Shown here: one piece after another, positions 1 to 6,328 of the stretch | Layout: each line of letters starts with the position of its first letter | Position numbering within the stretch: position 1 is the first letter of the stretch | Source: UBA9410 sp963933065 | GTDB taxonomy: Bacteria; Actinomycetota; Acidimicrobiia; Acidimicrobiales; MedAcidi-G1 | Assembly (NCBI GenBank): GCA_963933065.1 | Contig: CAWVUB010000085.1 | Location: 1 to 10,022 of the forward strand | Direction: 5' to 3' | Length of the DNA stretch: 10,022 bases | Notes under the pieces: generated by a model | Told to the model about the DNA's origin: nothing | Databases searched by the model: none | The model's input: only the letters and a program-made list of their open reading frames with translations | Position numbers and translations under genes: made by a program

Positions 1-108
1 TCAGGCTCCGGCTCAGGCTCCGGCTCCGGCTCAGGCTCCGGCTCCGGCTCAGGCTCCGGCTCCGGCTCAGGCTTCGGCTTCGACTCCGGCTCAGGCTCCG
101 GCTCCGGC
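1..108 (-). repeat. 18-bp tandem repeats encoding the Pro-Glu tract of IF2
   Basis: On the plus strand the unit TCAGGCTCCGGCTCCGGC recurs at 13-30, 31-48, 49-66 and 91-108. A 12-bp partial copy sits at 1-12 and a degenerate stretch at 67-90 (TTC for TCC changes, plus the SKPK interruption). Read on the minus strand each unit encodes three Pro-Glu pairs in the infB frame. The array continues past the window edge, so its full length is unknown. The strict 18-bp periodicity, beyond what the peptide alone requires, points to expansion by slippage or unequal exchange. Confidence 0.9.
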
Positions 109-290
109 TGTACCTCACGGGTGAGGCCCTCGCGTTTTGCCTTGCGGCGAGCCCGGTCGGCTTGAGGCTCAACAATCCCGGAGGAATGGCTCTTCACACC
201 AATGCCAAGTGACCCGCAGAGATCCAAAATCTCAGCGTTGGTCATTCCCAACTCTCGCGCCAATTCGTAGACGCGGATGTTCTTCGGCAC
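1..290 (-). CDS. infB: Translation initiation factor IF-2, N-terminal fragment (runs off the window)
   Basis: IF2 is the GTPase that places initiator fMet-tRNA on the 30S subunit and promotes subunit joining. Only the first 96 codons are here. The G domain lies beyond the window edge. Residues 1-50 form the small IF2_N helical domain: MPKNIRVYELARELGMTN followed by an LDLCGSLGIGVKSHSS segment. A basic stretch (ADRARRKAKREG) comes next, and from about residue 63 an almost pure Pro-Glu repeat, broken once by SKPKP, continues to the edge. The start chosen is GTG at 290-288, because it gives the usual IF2_N beginning. The Shine-Dalgarno match is poor (AGGA about 12 nt upstream). The frame stays open upstream to an in-frame ATG at 374 that would add 28 residues, but these look unlike IF2 and lack a ribosome site. 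It is the last visible gene of the rimP-nusA-ylxR-infB unit, 124 nt after ylxR. Identity is firm from the domain and neighbours; the start is less so. Confidence 0.93.
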   Translation of the reverse strand, partial: MPKNIRVYELARELGMTNAEILDLCGSLGIGVKSHSSGIVEPQADRARRKAKREGLTREVQPEPEPEPESKPKPEPEPEPEPEPEPEPEPEPEPEP

Positions 291-414
291 GAGGGGTTGA
301 CGTCCTATTCTTTCTCGGAATTCTCTGGGAGATTTTTTCTGCAGCCCGGCAGGCCAACACAAGGCTCCCGTCATCGGGGAACCGCTATCTGACGCTATCG
401 GTTGATGGGGTAGA
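291..414 (-). other. ylxR-infB intergenic spacer (124 nt)
   Basis: This gap separates the ylxR stop from the chosen infB GTG. It has no convincing terminator: the best short stem is CCCG-ATGA-CGGG near 366-377 with no T tract. It holds an in-frame ATG (372-374) upstream of infB and an A-rich stretch just before infB. No clear promoter is seen. It may simply be the infB leader within a cotranscribed unit. Confidence 0.5.
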
Positions 415-720
415 TCACCCGTCTCCAGGAGGCCTCGTGGCCAATGACCTCACCAAAATTATCTCCAGCGCAACCACCAGATTAGCGAACTGGACCGGCT
501 TCACGTCTTGTCGAAGGGCTCTGCTGAGAATACCCGGTCTCAATAAGCCAAAACACGTCGGCTTGAGATGTAGCCAAGCCCCTCGTCCGGGAATCTTTCG
601 CCCTACAAAAGGCCCCTTACCGTCAACTGGCCAGGCGATTCGCACTAGACCATCAATGGGCGCCGAGGTTCGGCACGCCACACACCGCCTCAGGGGTGCA
701 GCGCCGGTTGACCGGCCCAA
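415..720 (-). CDS. ylxR: YlxR family (DUF448) RNA-binding protein
   Basis: A 101-residue member of the YlxR/DUF448 family, small basic proteins usually encoded between nusA and infB. They have been described as RNA-binding, and in some bacteria as affecting RNase P or transcription of housekeeping genes. The family's RRCVACR segment is at residues 11-17 (Cys13, Cys16), and the GRGAW motif is at 45-49, followed by Cys56 and an LSRALRQDV helix at 65-73. The N-terminal half of the family core is therefore intact. The C-terminal 25 residues are hydrophobic, then Pro/Gly-rich, and look divergent. The start is TTG at 720-718, since no ATG or GTG lies between the nusA stop and the conserved RRCVAC motif. 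It begins 9 nt after the nusA TAG and lies in the same reading frame as nusA. No good ribosome site stands at the usual spacing, so translation probably depends on coupling to nusA. Family assignment is good; the molecular role here is not known. Confidence 0.88.
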   Translation of the reverse strand: MGRSTGAAPLRRCVACRTSAPIDGLVRIAWPVDGKGPFVGRKIPGRGAWLHLKPTCFGLLRPGILSRALRQDVKPVQFANLVVALEIILVRSLATRPPGDG

Positions 721-729
721 ATCCGTTAC

Positions 730-1857
730 CTATACCTTTTCCTCGCCAGGCTCAGTGGCCGCTTCAGTCCATTGGCCAGCCGACACATCCGGCCCACCCT
801 CTGCAGGTTTCCAGACTTGCTCCCCAGTGTCGTCGTCCACAATCCATTCACCTTCGGCCCACTCGACGTCCGCATATGCAGCCTCCTGAGCGACCTGTGT
901 CTCGCTTTTTATATCGACTCTCCAGCCAGTCATCCGAGCAGCAAGGCGAGCGTTCTGACCTTCCTTACCAATAGCCAAGGAAAGTTGATAGTCAGGCACG
1001 ATCACCGTAGCGGTGCCAGTCTCCTCATCAATTTGGACCTCTTTCACCTTTGCCGGTGACAGCCCCTTCATCACAAAGTCAGCTGGGTCCTCAGAAAAGG
1101 GGACGATGTCAATTTTCTCACCCCTTAGCTCGTTGACAACCATCCGAACCCGTGCCCCGCGCGCACCCACACAGGCCCCGACCGGGTCGACATTGCTGTC
1201 GTTTGACCACACTGCGATCTTCGTGCGGTGTCCCGGCTCCCGAGAGCAGGCCCGGATCTCCACTACACCGTCGGCGATCTCAGGCACCTCAAGCTCGAAG
1301 AGACGCTTAATAAGGCCGGGATGAGTACGGCTCACCACGATCTGAGGACCTTTTGCAGTCTTCCGGACTTCAACGATGTAGGCCTTGAGTCGAGCATTGG
1401 CCTCTGGCCTCTCGAAAGGAACCTGCTCGGCCTGAGGTAGAAGCGCTTCGACCCGACCTAAGTCCAGCAAGGTATAGCGCGCATCAGTCTGTTGGATCAT
1501 TCCGGTCACAATGTCGCCTTCGCGACCTGCGTACTCTTCATACTTGAGGTCGCGCTCGGCCTCACGGATCCGCTGGGTCATAACCTGCCGAGCAGTCTGG
1601 GCGGCGATGCGACCAAAGTCGTCGGGAGTTACGTCGAACTCGTCGCCATCCGGCTCACCCTCCTCGTCTAGGTCTTGAGCCAACACCCGGATCTCCATGG
1701 TGCTCGGGTCTATGGTCACCCACGAAAACTCGTGTGCTCCGGGCATGCGCTTGTAGGCCGATTCCAACGCGTCAGCCAACGCGGCAAACAGAGCGTCAAT
1801 AGAGATGCCTCGCTCGTTAGCCAAGGCCTGAAGGGCCTCCATCATTTCGGGGTTCAT
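730..1857 (-). CDS. nusA: Transcription termination/antitermination protein NusA
   Basis: NusA binds RNA polymerase near the RNA exit channel and modulates pausing, intrinsic termination and antitermination. The 375-residue length is the short form without the C-terminal acidic repeats of enterobacterial NusA. Domains visible: an N-terminal RNAP-binding domain (about 1-110, with ALADALESAYKR and the AAQTARQVMTQRIREAER helix at 85-102), an S1 domain (about 113-178, GDIVTGMI to IVVSRTHP), KH1 (about 195-275, GXXG loop GARG at 231-234) and KH2 (about 280-345, GKEG at 297-300 with QNARLA). The last 45 residues are acidic and Trp-containing. The ATG start overlaps the rimP stop by ATGA (1854-1857). 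An AAGGAAGG sequence at 1865-1872 gives a ribosome site 7 nt away. The stop is TAG at 730-732. The rimP-nusA-ylxR-infB order is the classical one in bacteria. Confidence 0.98.
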   Translation of the reverse strand: MNPEMMEALQALANERGISIDALFAALADALESAYKRMPGAHEFSWVTIDPSTMEIRVLAQDLDEEGEPDGDEFDVTPDDFGRIAAQTARQVMTQRIREAERDLKYEEYAGREGDIVTGMIQQTDARYTLLDLGRVEALLPQAEQVPFERPEANARLKAYIVEVRKTAKGPQIVVSRTHPGLIKRLFELEVPEIADGVVEIRACSREPGHRTKIAVWSNDSNVDPVGACVGARGARVRMVVNELRGEKIDIVPFSEDPADFVMKGLSPAKVKEVQIDEETGTATVIVPDYQLSLAIGKEGQNARLAARMTGWRVDIKSETQVAQEAAYADVEWAEGEWIVDDDTGEQVWKPAEGGPDVSAGQWTEAATEPGEEKV

Positions 1858-2372
1858 GACCCCACCTTCCTTCCCGGAGCGGATTCGTCGCTCCGATCGT
1901 TCACCTTGCGAACCGACTTCGGCTCAGGGGTCCATTTGAAGACGGTGCGCGCCGTCAAGATCTCGTCATGGCGAAGCACACGCTCAGCCATGTCATTTGC
2001 TCGAATAACCACGCCGTGTTCGTCTGCAGAAGCCAACACTCCAGCCACACGCCGCTCCCCTTCGGTCCCCGGCACAGTCTTCACAGTCACTTCGCTGCCT
2101 AGAGCCTGCACAAAGTGTCCTGGGCGTTTAAGAGGCCGTTCCAAGCCAGGGCTGCTCACTTCGAGGGTATAAGTGCCAGAAATAGGGTTTTCATGATCGA
2201 GGGCCCGCGACACTTCACGAGTCACGTTCGCAATGGCGTCCATACCGACGCCGTTGGGGTGGTCAACCACCAATCGCACAACGCCACCCTCGTACTCAAC
2301 GTCCAACAATTCGACGCCTACTCGATCGCAGAGGGGGCCGGCTAGCGCGTCGATTTGATCGATCACTGCCAT
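1854..2372 (-). CDS. rimP: Ribosome maturation factor RimP
   Basis: RimP assists late maturation of the 30S subunit, promoting binding of S12 and formation of the central pseudoknot region. The product has 172 residues, slightly longer than the usual 150-160. The N-terminal alpha/beta domain (about 1-82) contains VGVELLDVEYEGG and the family signature EVSSPGLERPL at 71-81. The C-terminal SH3-like barrel covers about 83-150. The last 22 residues (PKSVRKVNDRSDESAPGRKV) are charged and probably disordered. The start is ATG at 2372-2370 with a strong ribosome site (AGAGGAGGG, 2377-2385). It is the first gene of the second transcription unit, directly downstream of a rho-independent terminator, so it needs its own promoter or read-through. 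It is translationally coupled to nusA by a 4-nt overlap. Confidence 0.97.
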   Translation of the reverse strand: MAVIDQIDALAGPLCDRVGVELLDVEYEGGVVRLVVDHPNGVGMDAIANVTREVSRALDHENPISGTYTLEVSSPGLERPLKRPGHFVQALGSEVTVKTVPGTEGERRVAGVLASADEHGVVIRANDMAERVLRHDEILTARTVFKWTPEPKSVRKVNDRSDESAPGRKVGS

Positions 2373-2376
2373 CTCG

Positions 2377-2385
2377 CCCTCCTCT
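2377..2385 (-). promoter_or_regulatory. Strong ribosome binding site of rimP
   Basis: The minus strand reads AGAGGAGGG, a near-complete anti-Shine-Dalgarno match, with 4 nt (CGAG) before the rimP ATG. It is among the strongest ribosome sites in the window and fixes the rimP start. It fits rimP opening a transcription unit rather than relying on coupling. Confidence 0.85.
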
Positions 2386-2392
2386 TTTGTTT

Positions 2393-2409
2393 ATCCACCA
2401 AGAGTGGAT
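2393..2409 (-). promoter_or_regulatory. Small hairpin in the rimP leader
   Basis: Inverted repeat ATCCAC / GTGGAT (2404-2409 and 2393-2398) with a 5-nt loop, giving a 6-bp perfect stem. On the minus strand it lies between the terminator and the rimP ribosome site, about 7 nt upstream of the AGAGGAGGG, and is followed by an A-rich stretch. It lacks a T tract, so it is not a terminator. It might be a 5'UTR stability or regulatory element, or chance. I could not place a convincing promoter: a TAACAG hexamer (about 2422-2427) lacks a good -35 partner. Confidence 0.35.
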
Positions 2410-2446
2410 GCGTTACTTGTTCTGTTAGGCGCAACCACTGACACCG

Positions 2447-2477
2447 AAAACAAAAGGCGTGGGCAGAGCCCACGCCT
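2447..2477 (-). terminator. Rho-independent terminator after ispG
   Basis: A perfect 10-bp GC-rich stem is formed on the minus strand by AGGCGTGGGC (2477-2468) and GCCCACGCCT (2464-2455), with a 3-nt loop (2467-2465). The T-rich run TTTTGTTTT (2455-2447) follows at once. The T tract lies on the minus side only, so it is directional and matches the direction of all genes here. It lies 104 nt past the ispG stop and 75 nt before the rimP start, separating the rpsB-to-ispG block from the rimP-nusA-ylxR-infB unit. NusA, encoded just downstream, acts on this kind of pause hairpin, but that link is only suggestive. Confidence 0.9.
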
Positions 2478-2580
2478 CGTCGGAAACCGGCGATGTACGC
2501 GTTGCAGATCATACCGGCAGGCCGCCCCATCACCTAGGGCGAGGCCACGGACCTGACTTAGATTGAGTCAGAAACTGGCC
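2478..2580 (-). other. ispG 3' untranslated region
   Basis: About 100 nt between the ispG stop and the terminator stem. It holds one weak inverted repeat, CTGACT / AGTCAG (2553-2558 and 2566-2571, 7-nt loop), with no T tract, and a weak CGCCC/GGGCG pairing near 2524-2541. I see no ORF, tRNA or recognisable RNA element. It probably forms the 3'UTR of the upstream operon. Confidence 0.45.
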
Positions 2581-3807
2581 CTAGCGGGTGTGCCGGCGGA
2601 TTAACTCAATCCGGGTTCCAGAATCGTTTGCGTCTTCACCCTGTTCAGCTAGTAAGTGATCGCGGTCTTTTTCGGCCTCCCTGCGAGCCCGTTCCGTGTC
2701 GACGCGGGCTAGAGCAGCCTCAGCTCCCTCTTCGTGAATCAACTGAGCCCAATGAACGAGAGCATCGACCATCTCATCCTCGCGGACTACCGCAGCGTTA
2801 CGCCCCTTAATGAATAAGTGGCCTCGCCTATTGCCTGCGGCGATACCCAGATCCGCATCCCGGGCCTCTCCAGGCCCATTAACCACGCACCCCATAACTG
2901 CTATCTGTAATGGGATCTGTCGATCAGCGAAAGCCGCCATGGCTTCCTCAGCCACCGCAACCACATCAATCTCAGCTCGACCGCAACTCGGGCAAGCGAT
3001 TAAGTCAACATTGCTCCGCTCCCGAAGCCCCATCGCTTCCAGCAAAGTTCGACCAGCCCGAGCTTCCTCAACAGGATCTGCGGTAAGCGAGTAACGGATA
3101 GTGTCCCCGATTCCTTGGGCTAGTAACGCCCCGATTCCCGCCGAAGACTTAATAAGTCCGGCTGGAGGAAGTCCCGCCTCAGTCACACCGAGGTGAAGCG
3201 GGAAATCAGTGACCTCTGACAACTGACGGTAGGCCTCAACCATTAGCGGGACGCTGGAAGCCTTGACTGAGATCTTGATGAGGTCAAAGTCGACGTCAGC
3301 GAAGTAGCGGATCTCGTCCAGCGCCGACTCAACCATGGCCTCAGCAGTGACCTTCCCACCATATTTTTTGTAAAGATCTGGATGCAAAGAACCCCCGTTA
3401 ACTCCGATTCGGATGGGAACACCCCGATCCCGTGCCTCGGCGGCCACCGTCCTGATGTGTTCGGGTCGCCGAATATTGCCTGGGTTGAGGCGGAGACAAT
3501 GCACGCCGGCTTCCAACGCTGCCAACGCCATCCGGTACTGGTGGTGAATGTCAGCCACGATGGGCACTGGCGACCTTGGCACAATCTTAGCTAGGCCCTC
3601 TGCAGCCGCCGGCTCGTTGCAGGTGCACCGAACGATGTCTGCGCCAGCCATAGCTAAGTCATAAATCTGTTGGATGGTGGCCTCGTGATCAGCCGTTCGC
3701 GTCACCGTCATGGACTGCACGGTTATCGGCGCTCCCCCACCAACCGGGACATCACCCACCATCAGACGGCGAGTGGAACGACGCTCGCTCCCAGCCTGAA
3801 CTTCCAT
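2581..3807 (-). CDS. ispG: 4-hydroxy-3-methylbut-2-en-1-yl diphosphate synthase (IspG/GcpE)
   Basis: IspG is the [4Fe-4S] enzyme of the MEP pathway that reductively opens MEcPP to HMBPP, the penultimate step to IPP and DMAPP. The 408-residue product begins with the TIM-barrel domain (about 15-265), which has PITVQSMTVTRTAD, GADIVRCTCNE, LRLNPGNI and RIGVNGGSL. The cluster-binding domain carries CPSCGR (Cys272, Cys275) and MGCVVNGPGE (Cys307, Glu314), which together are the expected four cluster ligands. From about residue 355 a highly charged helical tail of about 50 residues (RARREAEKDRDHLLAEQ) goes beyond the usual core. The ATG start (3807-3805) has CAGGGA abutting it, which is too close to be an ideal ribosome site. 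Met16 is an alternative start without any better site, so the exact start is moderately sure. It follows rseP by 55 nt and is the last gene before the terminator. The dxr-rseP-ispG order is well known in actinobacteria. Confidence 0.98.
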   Translation of the reverse strand: MEVQAGSERRSTRRLMVGDVPVGGGAPITVQSMTVTRTADHEATIQQIYDLAMAGADIVRCTCNEPAAAEGLAKIVPRSPVPIVADIHHQYRMALAALEAGVHCLRLNPGNIRRPEHIRTVAAEARDRGVPIRIGVNGGSLHPDLYKKYGGKVTAEAMVESALDEIRYFADVDFDLIKISVKASSVPLMVEAYRQLSEVTDFPLHLGVTEAGLPPAGLIKSSAGIGALLAQGIGDTIRYSLTADPVEEARAGRTLLEAMGLRERSNVDLIACPSCGRAEIDVVAVAEEAMAAFADRQIPLQIAVMGCVVNGPGEARDADLGIAAGNRRGHLFIKGRNAAVVREDEMVDALVHWAQLIHEEGAEAALARVDTERARREAEKDRDHLLAEQGEDANDSGTRIELIRRHTR

Positions 3808-3862
3808 TCCCTGAGGCTATCGGCCACCCGAATCTGGAAGGAGACTGTTCAGTTCAGGCTTG

Positions 3863-5152
3863 TCAACCCAAGTCCGGCAGATCAACAATGTCGCGATACA
3901 AAGCAACAGCCCCGACGACAACCAGCAGCGATACCACCGCCCAAGTCACTGGCACCAACTTGGCGGCGTCGGCGCGGTGACGCCGCCCACCGAAGGACCG
4001 GAGCCGCTCATAGGTCGCAATAGCGACATGCCCACCGTCTAACGGCAAGAGCGGCACGAGATTGAATACTCCGATAAATACGTTGACCAACACCAAGAAC
4101 CAGAGATAAGTCGCCCATCCATCAGCCAACATGGCGCCGCCCAGTCGGGCAGCCCCATAAATCGACAGCAACCGCTCCTCAGAGGCACCAGTTGAGGAGA
4201 TCTCAACGTCTGAAGAACTCCCAGAAGTATTGGTTGGAACGACAACAGCCCCCGCTGGGTCCGGAATCGATTCAGAACTATCCAAAGATCTCTCAGGTAA
4301 TGCGGCTGAAAAGAACCGCTTTAGACCGTCGGGGGTAAAGAACGATGTAAGCCCATCAACCGACATAACGGCGAGGTCACCAAATCGTGTGCTGGCCTCA
4401 ACCACAGCAGTAGCCGGCCCCATTGTGACTAGTGGACGTTCACGCCCGACGCCAAAAAACCCATTGGTCGTTCCGTCCGAACCAAGCCGTTCACCAATAG
4501 TGGCTCCCTTCACCGTTTGGACCCCGGCCCGCTCAACGACCACTTCGACAGTCTCAGTCGGTAGGCCACGAACCACCGCACCAAATACATCAAAGTCGTC
4601 TACAACGACACCGGCAACAGACACAATCCGGTCCCCAGGAAGTAGGTCAATGGCCTCAGCAGTGGAATCCGGGACTACCTCACTAACCAGCCATCTGTCA
4701 GGGTCGGGCGTACCAACCATGGCGTACAAGACAAACAACAACAACAACGCCATACAGAAGTGCGTGGCTGAGCCGGCCAAGGCCACGGCTAGGCGGCGGG
4801 GGTAGGACTGGGCGCGGTAGGTCCGATGCTCGATAGCCGGATCTACCTCGTCGAGGCTGGTCATGCCAGTAATACGAACATACGCACCTGCTGGAATGGC
4901 TTTCAGTCCGTAGGTGCATTCGCCTCGCTGAACCGACCACAAGCGGGGCCCGAACCCAAGAAAGAACTCAGTGACCTGCATGCCCGACCATCGGGCCACC
5001 ACAAAGTGTCCCAGTTCATGCAGAGTCAGCATGGCCACGAAAGAAAGAACCACCACCAAGCCTGACCATCCGCCAATCAGCGCAAACGAAACTACAGCCC
5101 CTAGCAATAGGGCTAGACGAAGCCGATGATCAGCGGACTCAGAAATAGGCAC
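3863..5152 (-). CDS. rseP: Site-2 intramembrane metalloprotease, RseP/Rip1 type
   Basis: A zinc protease of the S2P family (M50), which cuts single-pass membrane proteins such as anti-sigma factors after a first cleavage. It has 429 residues. The zinc motif HELGH (45-49) lies in the first membrane region (about 12-50). A second membrane segment is at about 120-146. A PDZ domain follows (about 153-235, with SEVVPDSTAEAIDLLPGDRIVSV). The third zinc ligand is in LPLDGGHV (Asp372), within a membrane segment (about 345-378), and a last segment covers about 400-420. Two features are unusual. The position of the common AGPxxN motif reads AGSATHF (126-132). A Ser/Thr/acid-rich insert (about 286-325) separates PDZ and catalytic Asp. 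The start is GTG at 5152-5150, 5 nt after the dxr stop, with no ribosome site, so translation is probably coupled to dxr. Which anti-sigma factor or other substrate it cuts cannot be told from here. Confidence 0.95.
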   Translation of the reverse strand: MPISESADHRLRLALLLGAVVSFALIGGWSGLVVVLSFVAMLTLHELGHFVVARWSGMQVTEFFLGFGPRLWSVQRGECTYGLKAIPAGAYVRITGMTSLDEVDPAIEHRTYRAQSYPRRLAVALAGSATHFCMALLLLFVLYAMVGTPDPDRWLVSEVVPDSTAEAIDLLPGDRIVSVAGVVVDDFDVFGAVVRGLPTETVEVVVERAGVQTVKGATIGERLGSDGTTNGFFGVGRERPLVTMGPATAVVEASTRFGDLAVMSVDGLTSFFTPDGLKRFFSAALPERSLDSSESIPDPAGAVVVPTNTSGSSSDVEISSTGASEERLLSIYGAARLGGAMLADGWATYLWFLVLVNVFIGVFNLVPLLPLDGGHVAIATYERLRSFGGRRHRADAAKLVPVTWAVVSLLVVVGAVALYRDIVDLPDLG

Positions 5153-5157
5153 TTGAG

Positions 5158-6315
5158 TTAGTTTCGGTCAGCCACGAGGGCTGTGGCAGCCTCTCTGGCC
5201 CGGCGGTCAATTTCAAGCACCGCTTCCACATCTGTAGCTTCATCTCCGGGCCACGCATCCAACGCGTCAGCCAGAACCTCAGTGATCCCCACCCATGAGA
5301 GTTCACCATCCAAAAAAGCGGCAACGGCTACCTCATTGGCCGCATTTAGCCAAGCGGGTGCCGTGTGGCCTGCCCTGCCGGCAGCGAAGGCCAAGTCCAG
5401 ACAACCGAATGCATCTCGTGCGGGGGGCTCGAAATCCAGCCGGGAGATTTGAGTCCAGTCGATCATTCCATACGGCACATCAAGGCGATCTGGCCAAGCC
5501 AACGCGTAGCCCATGCACAAACGCATGTCCGGATTTGAGAGTTGGGCGATGGTAGCCCCATCGGAGAACGTCACCATCGAGTGGACAATTGACTGGGGAT
5601 GAACGACTACCTCGATTTGGTCGTATTCAGCACCAAAAAGTTCATGGGCCTCAATTACTTCAAGGCCCTTGTTCATAAGAGTTGAGGAGTCAATGGTGAC
5701 CTTGGGTCCCATCACCCAGGTTGGGTGAGCGAGTGCTTGTTCTACGGTCACAGTCTTCAGGTCAGTCCGAGACCAGTTGCGAAACGGTCCTCCCGAGGCG
5801 GTAAGCACGATGCATTCCATCCGTTTGGCAACGTCGTTGGCTCGCAGACACTGGTGGATAGCGCAGTGTTCGCTATCCACTGGGAGCAACTCAGCACCTG
5901 GAGTGTCTCGCGCCCTTTGGACGACCGGCCCAGCGGCAACCAGCGATTCCTTGTTGGCTAGGCCGAGACGACGACCAGCAGTTAGGACCGCAAGAGTGAC
6001 CGGTAGCCCAGCAAAACCGACCACGCCGTTTATGGCAACATCGGCGATGACGGCAGCCTCAGCCAACGCATTAGGGCCGGCCAGCACAGTAACTTCCGAA
6101 GGAACGCCGGCTTCGACAGCGGCGGCCAACGAGGTATCAGCAATAGCGACCACCTCAGGTCGAAAAACCCATGATTGTTTAACCAGTAAATCCACCGAGC
6201 GGGCTGCGCCGAGAGCCACCACGTTAAATTCGTTTGGATGCTCTGCTGCAACTTCGAGGGTTTGGGTACCGATAGAACCCGTCGAACCGAGCACAGCCAC
6301 CGAGATCGCGGTCAT
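5158..6315 (-). CDS. dxr: 1-deoxy-D-xylulose 5-phosphate reductoisomerase
   Basis: DXR converts DXP to 2-C-methyl-D-erythritol 4-phosphate using NADPH, the committed step of the MEP pathway and the target of fosmidomycin. The 385-residue length is typical. The NADPH-binding loop GSTGSIG is at 10-16 and LANKESLV at 119-126. Metal ligands are in VDSEH (Asp147, Glu149) and in MNKGLEVIEAHELF (Asn215, Lys216, Glu219). The flexible substrate loop is ASGGPF (173-178), and HPQSIVHSMV is at 239-248. The C-terminal helical domain contains AWLNAANEVAV (321-331). The ATG start lies 13 nt after the cdsA stop with no clear ribosome site, so coupled translation is likely. With ispG two genes downstream, two steps of the MEP pathway are encoded in one unit. 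No residue expected for catalysis is missing. Confidence 0.99.
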   Translation of the reverse strand: MTAISVAVLGSTGSIGTQTLEVAAEHPNEFNVVALGAARSVDLLVKQSWVFRPEVVAIADTSLAAAVEAGVPSEVTVLAGPNALAEAAVIADVAINGVVGFAGLPVTLAVLTAGRRLGLANKESLVAAGPVVQRARDTPGAELLPVDSEHCAIHQCLRANDVAKRMECIVLTASGGPFRNWSRTDLKTVTVEQALAHPTWVMGPKVTIDSSTLMNKGLEVIEAHELFGAEYDQIEVVVHPQSIVHSMVTFSDGATIAQLSNPDMRLCMGYALAWPDRLDVPYGMIDWTQISRLDFEPPARDAFGCLDLAFAAGRAGHTAPAWLNAANEVAVAAFLDGELSWVGITEVLADALDAWPGDEATDVEAVLEIDRRAREAATALVADRN

Positions 6316-6328
6316 GGAGCCGGCTGGT

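Noticed and set aside
1..108. CRISPR-like or satellite array
   Set aside because: The units are contiguous without spacers and encode Pro-Glu in the infB frame, so this is a coding repeat.
137..889. 250-residue plus-strand open frame across infB/ylxR/nusA
   Set aside because: It lies antisense to genes with clear family motifs, its translation is low-complexity without a domain, and it has no ribosome site. It is a shadow frame.
2553..2571. CTGACT/AGTCAG inverted repeat as a terminator for ispG
   Set aside because: Short, AT-containing stem without a T tract; the strong terminator is at 2447-2477.
2478..2580. Possible tRNA or riboswitch between ispG and rimP (some genomes carry a tRNA before rimP)
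   Set aside because: No cloverleaf, no T-loop GTTCGA-type motif, and only weak 5-6 bp stems.
3808..3862. CCTGA/TCAGG pairing that could cover the ispG start
   Set aside because: Only 5 bp enclosing about 40 nt, too weak to claim as regulatory.
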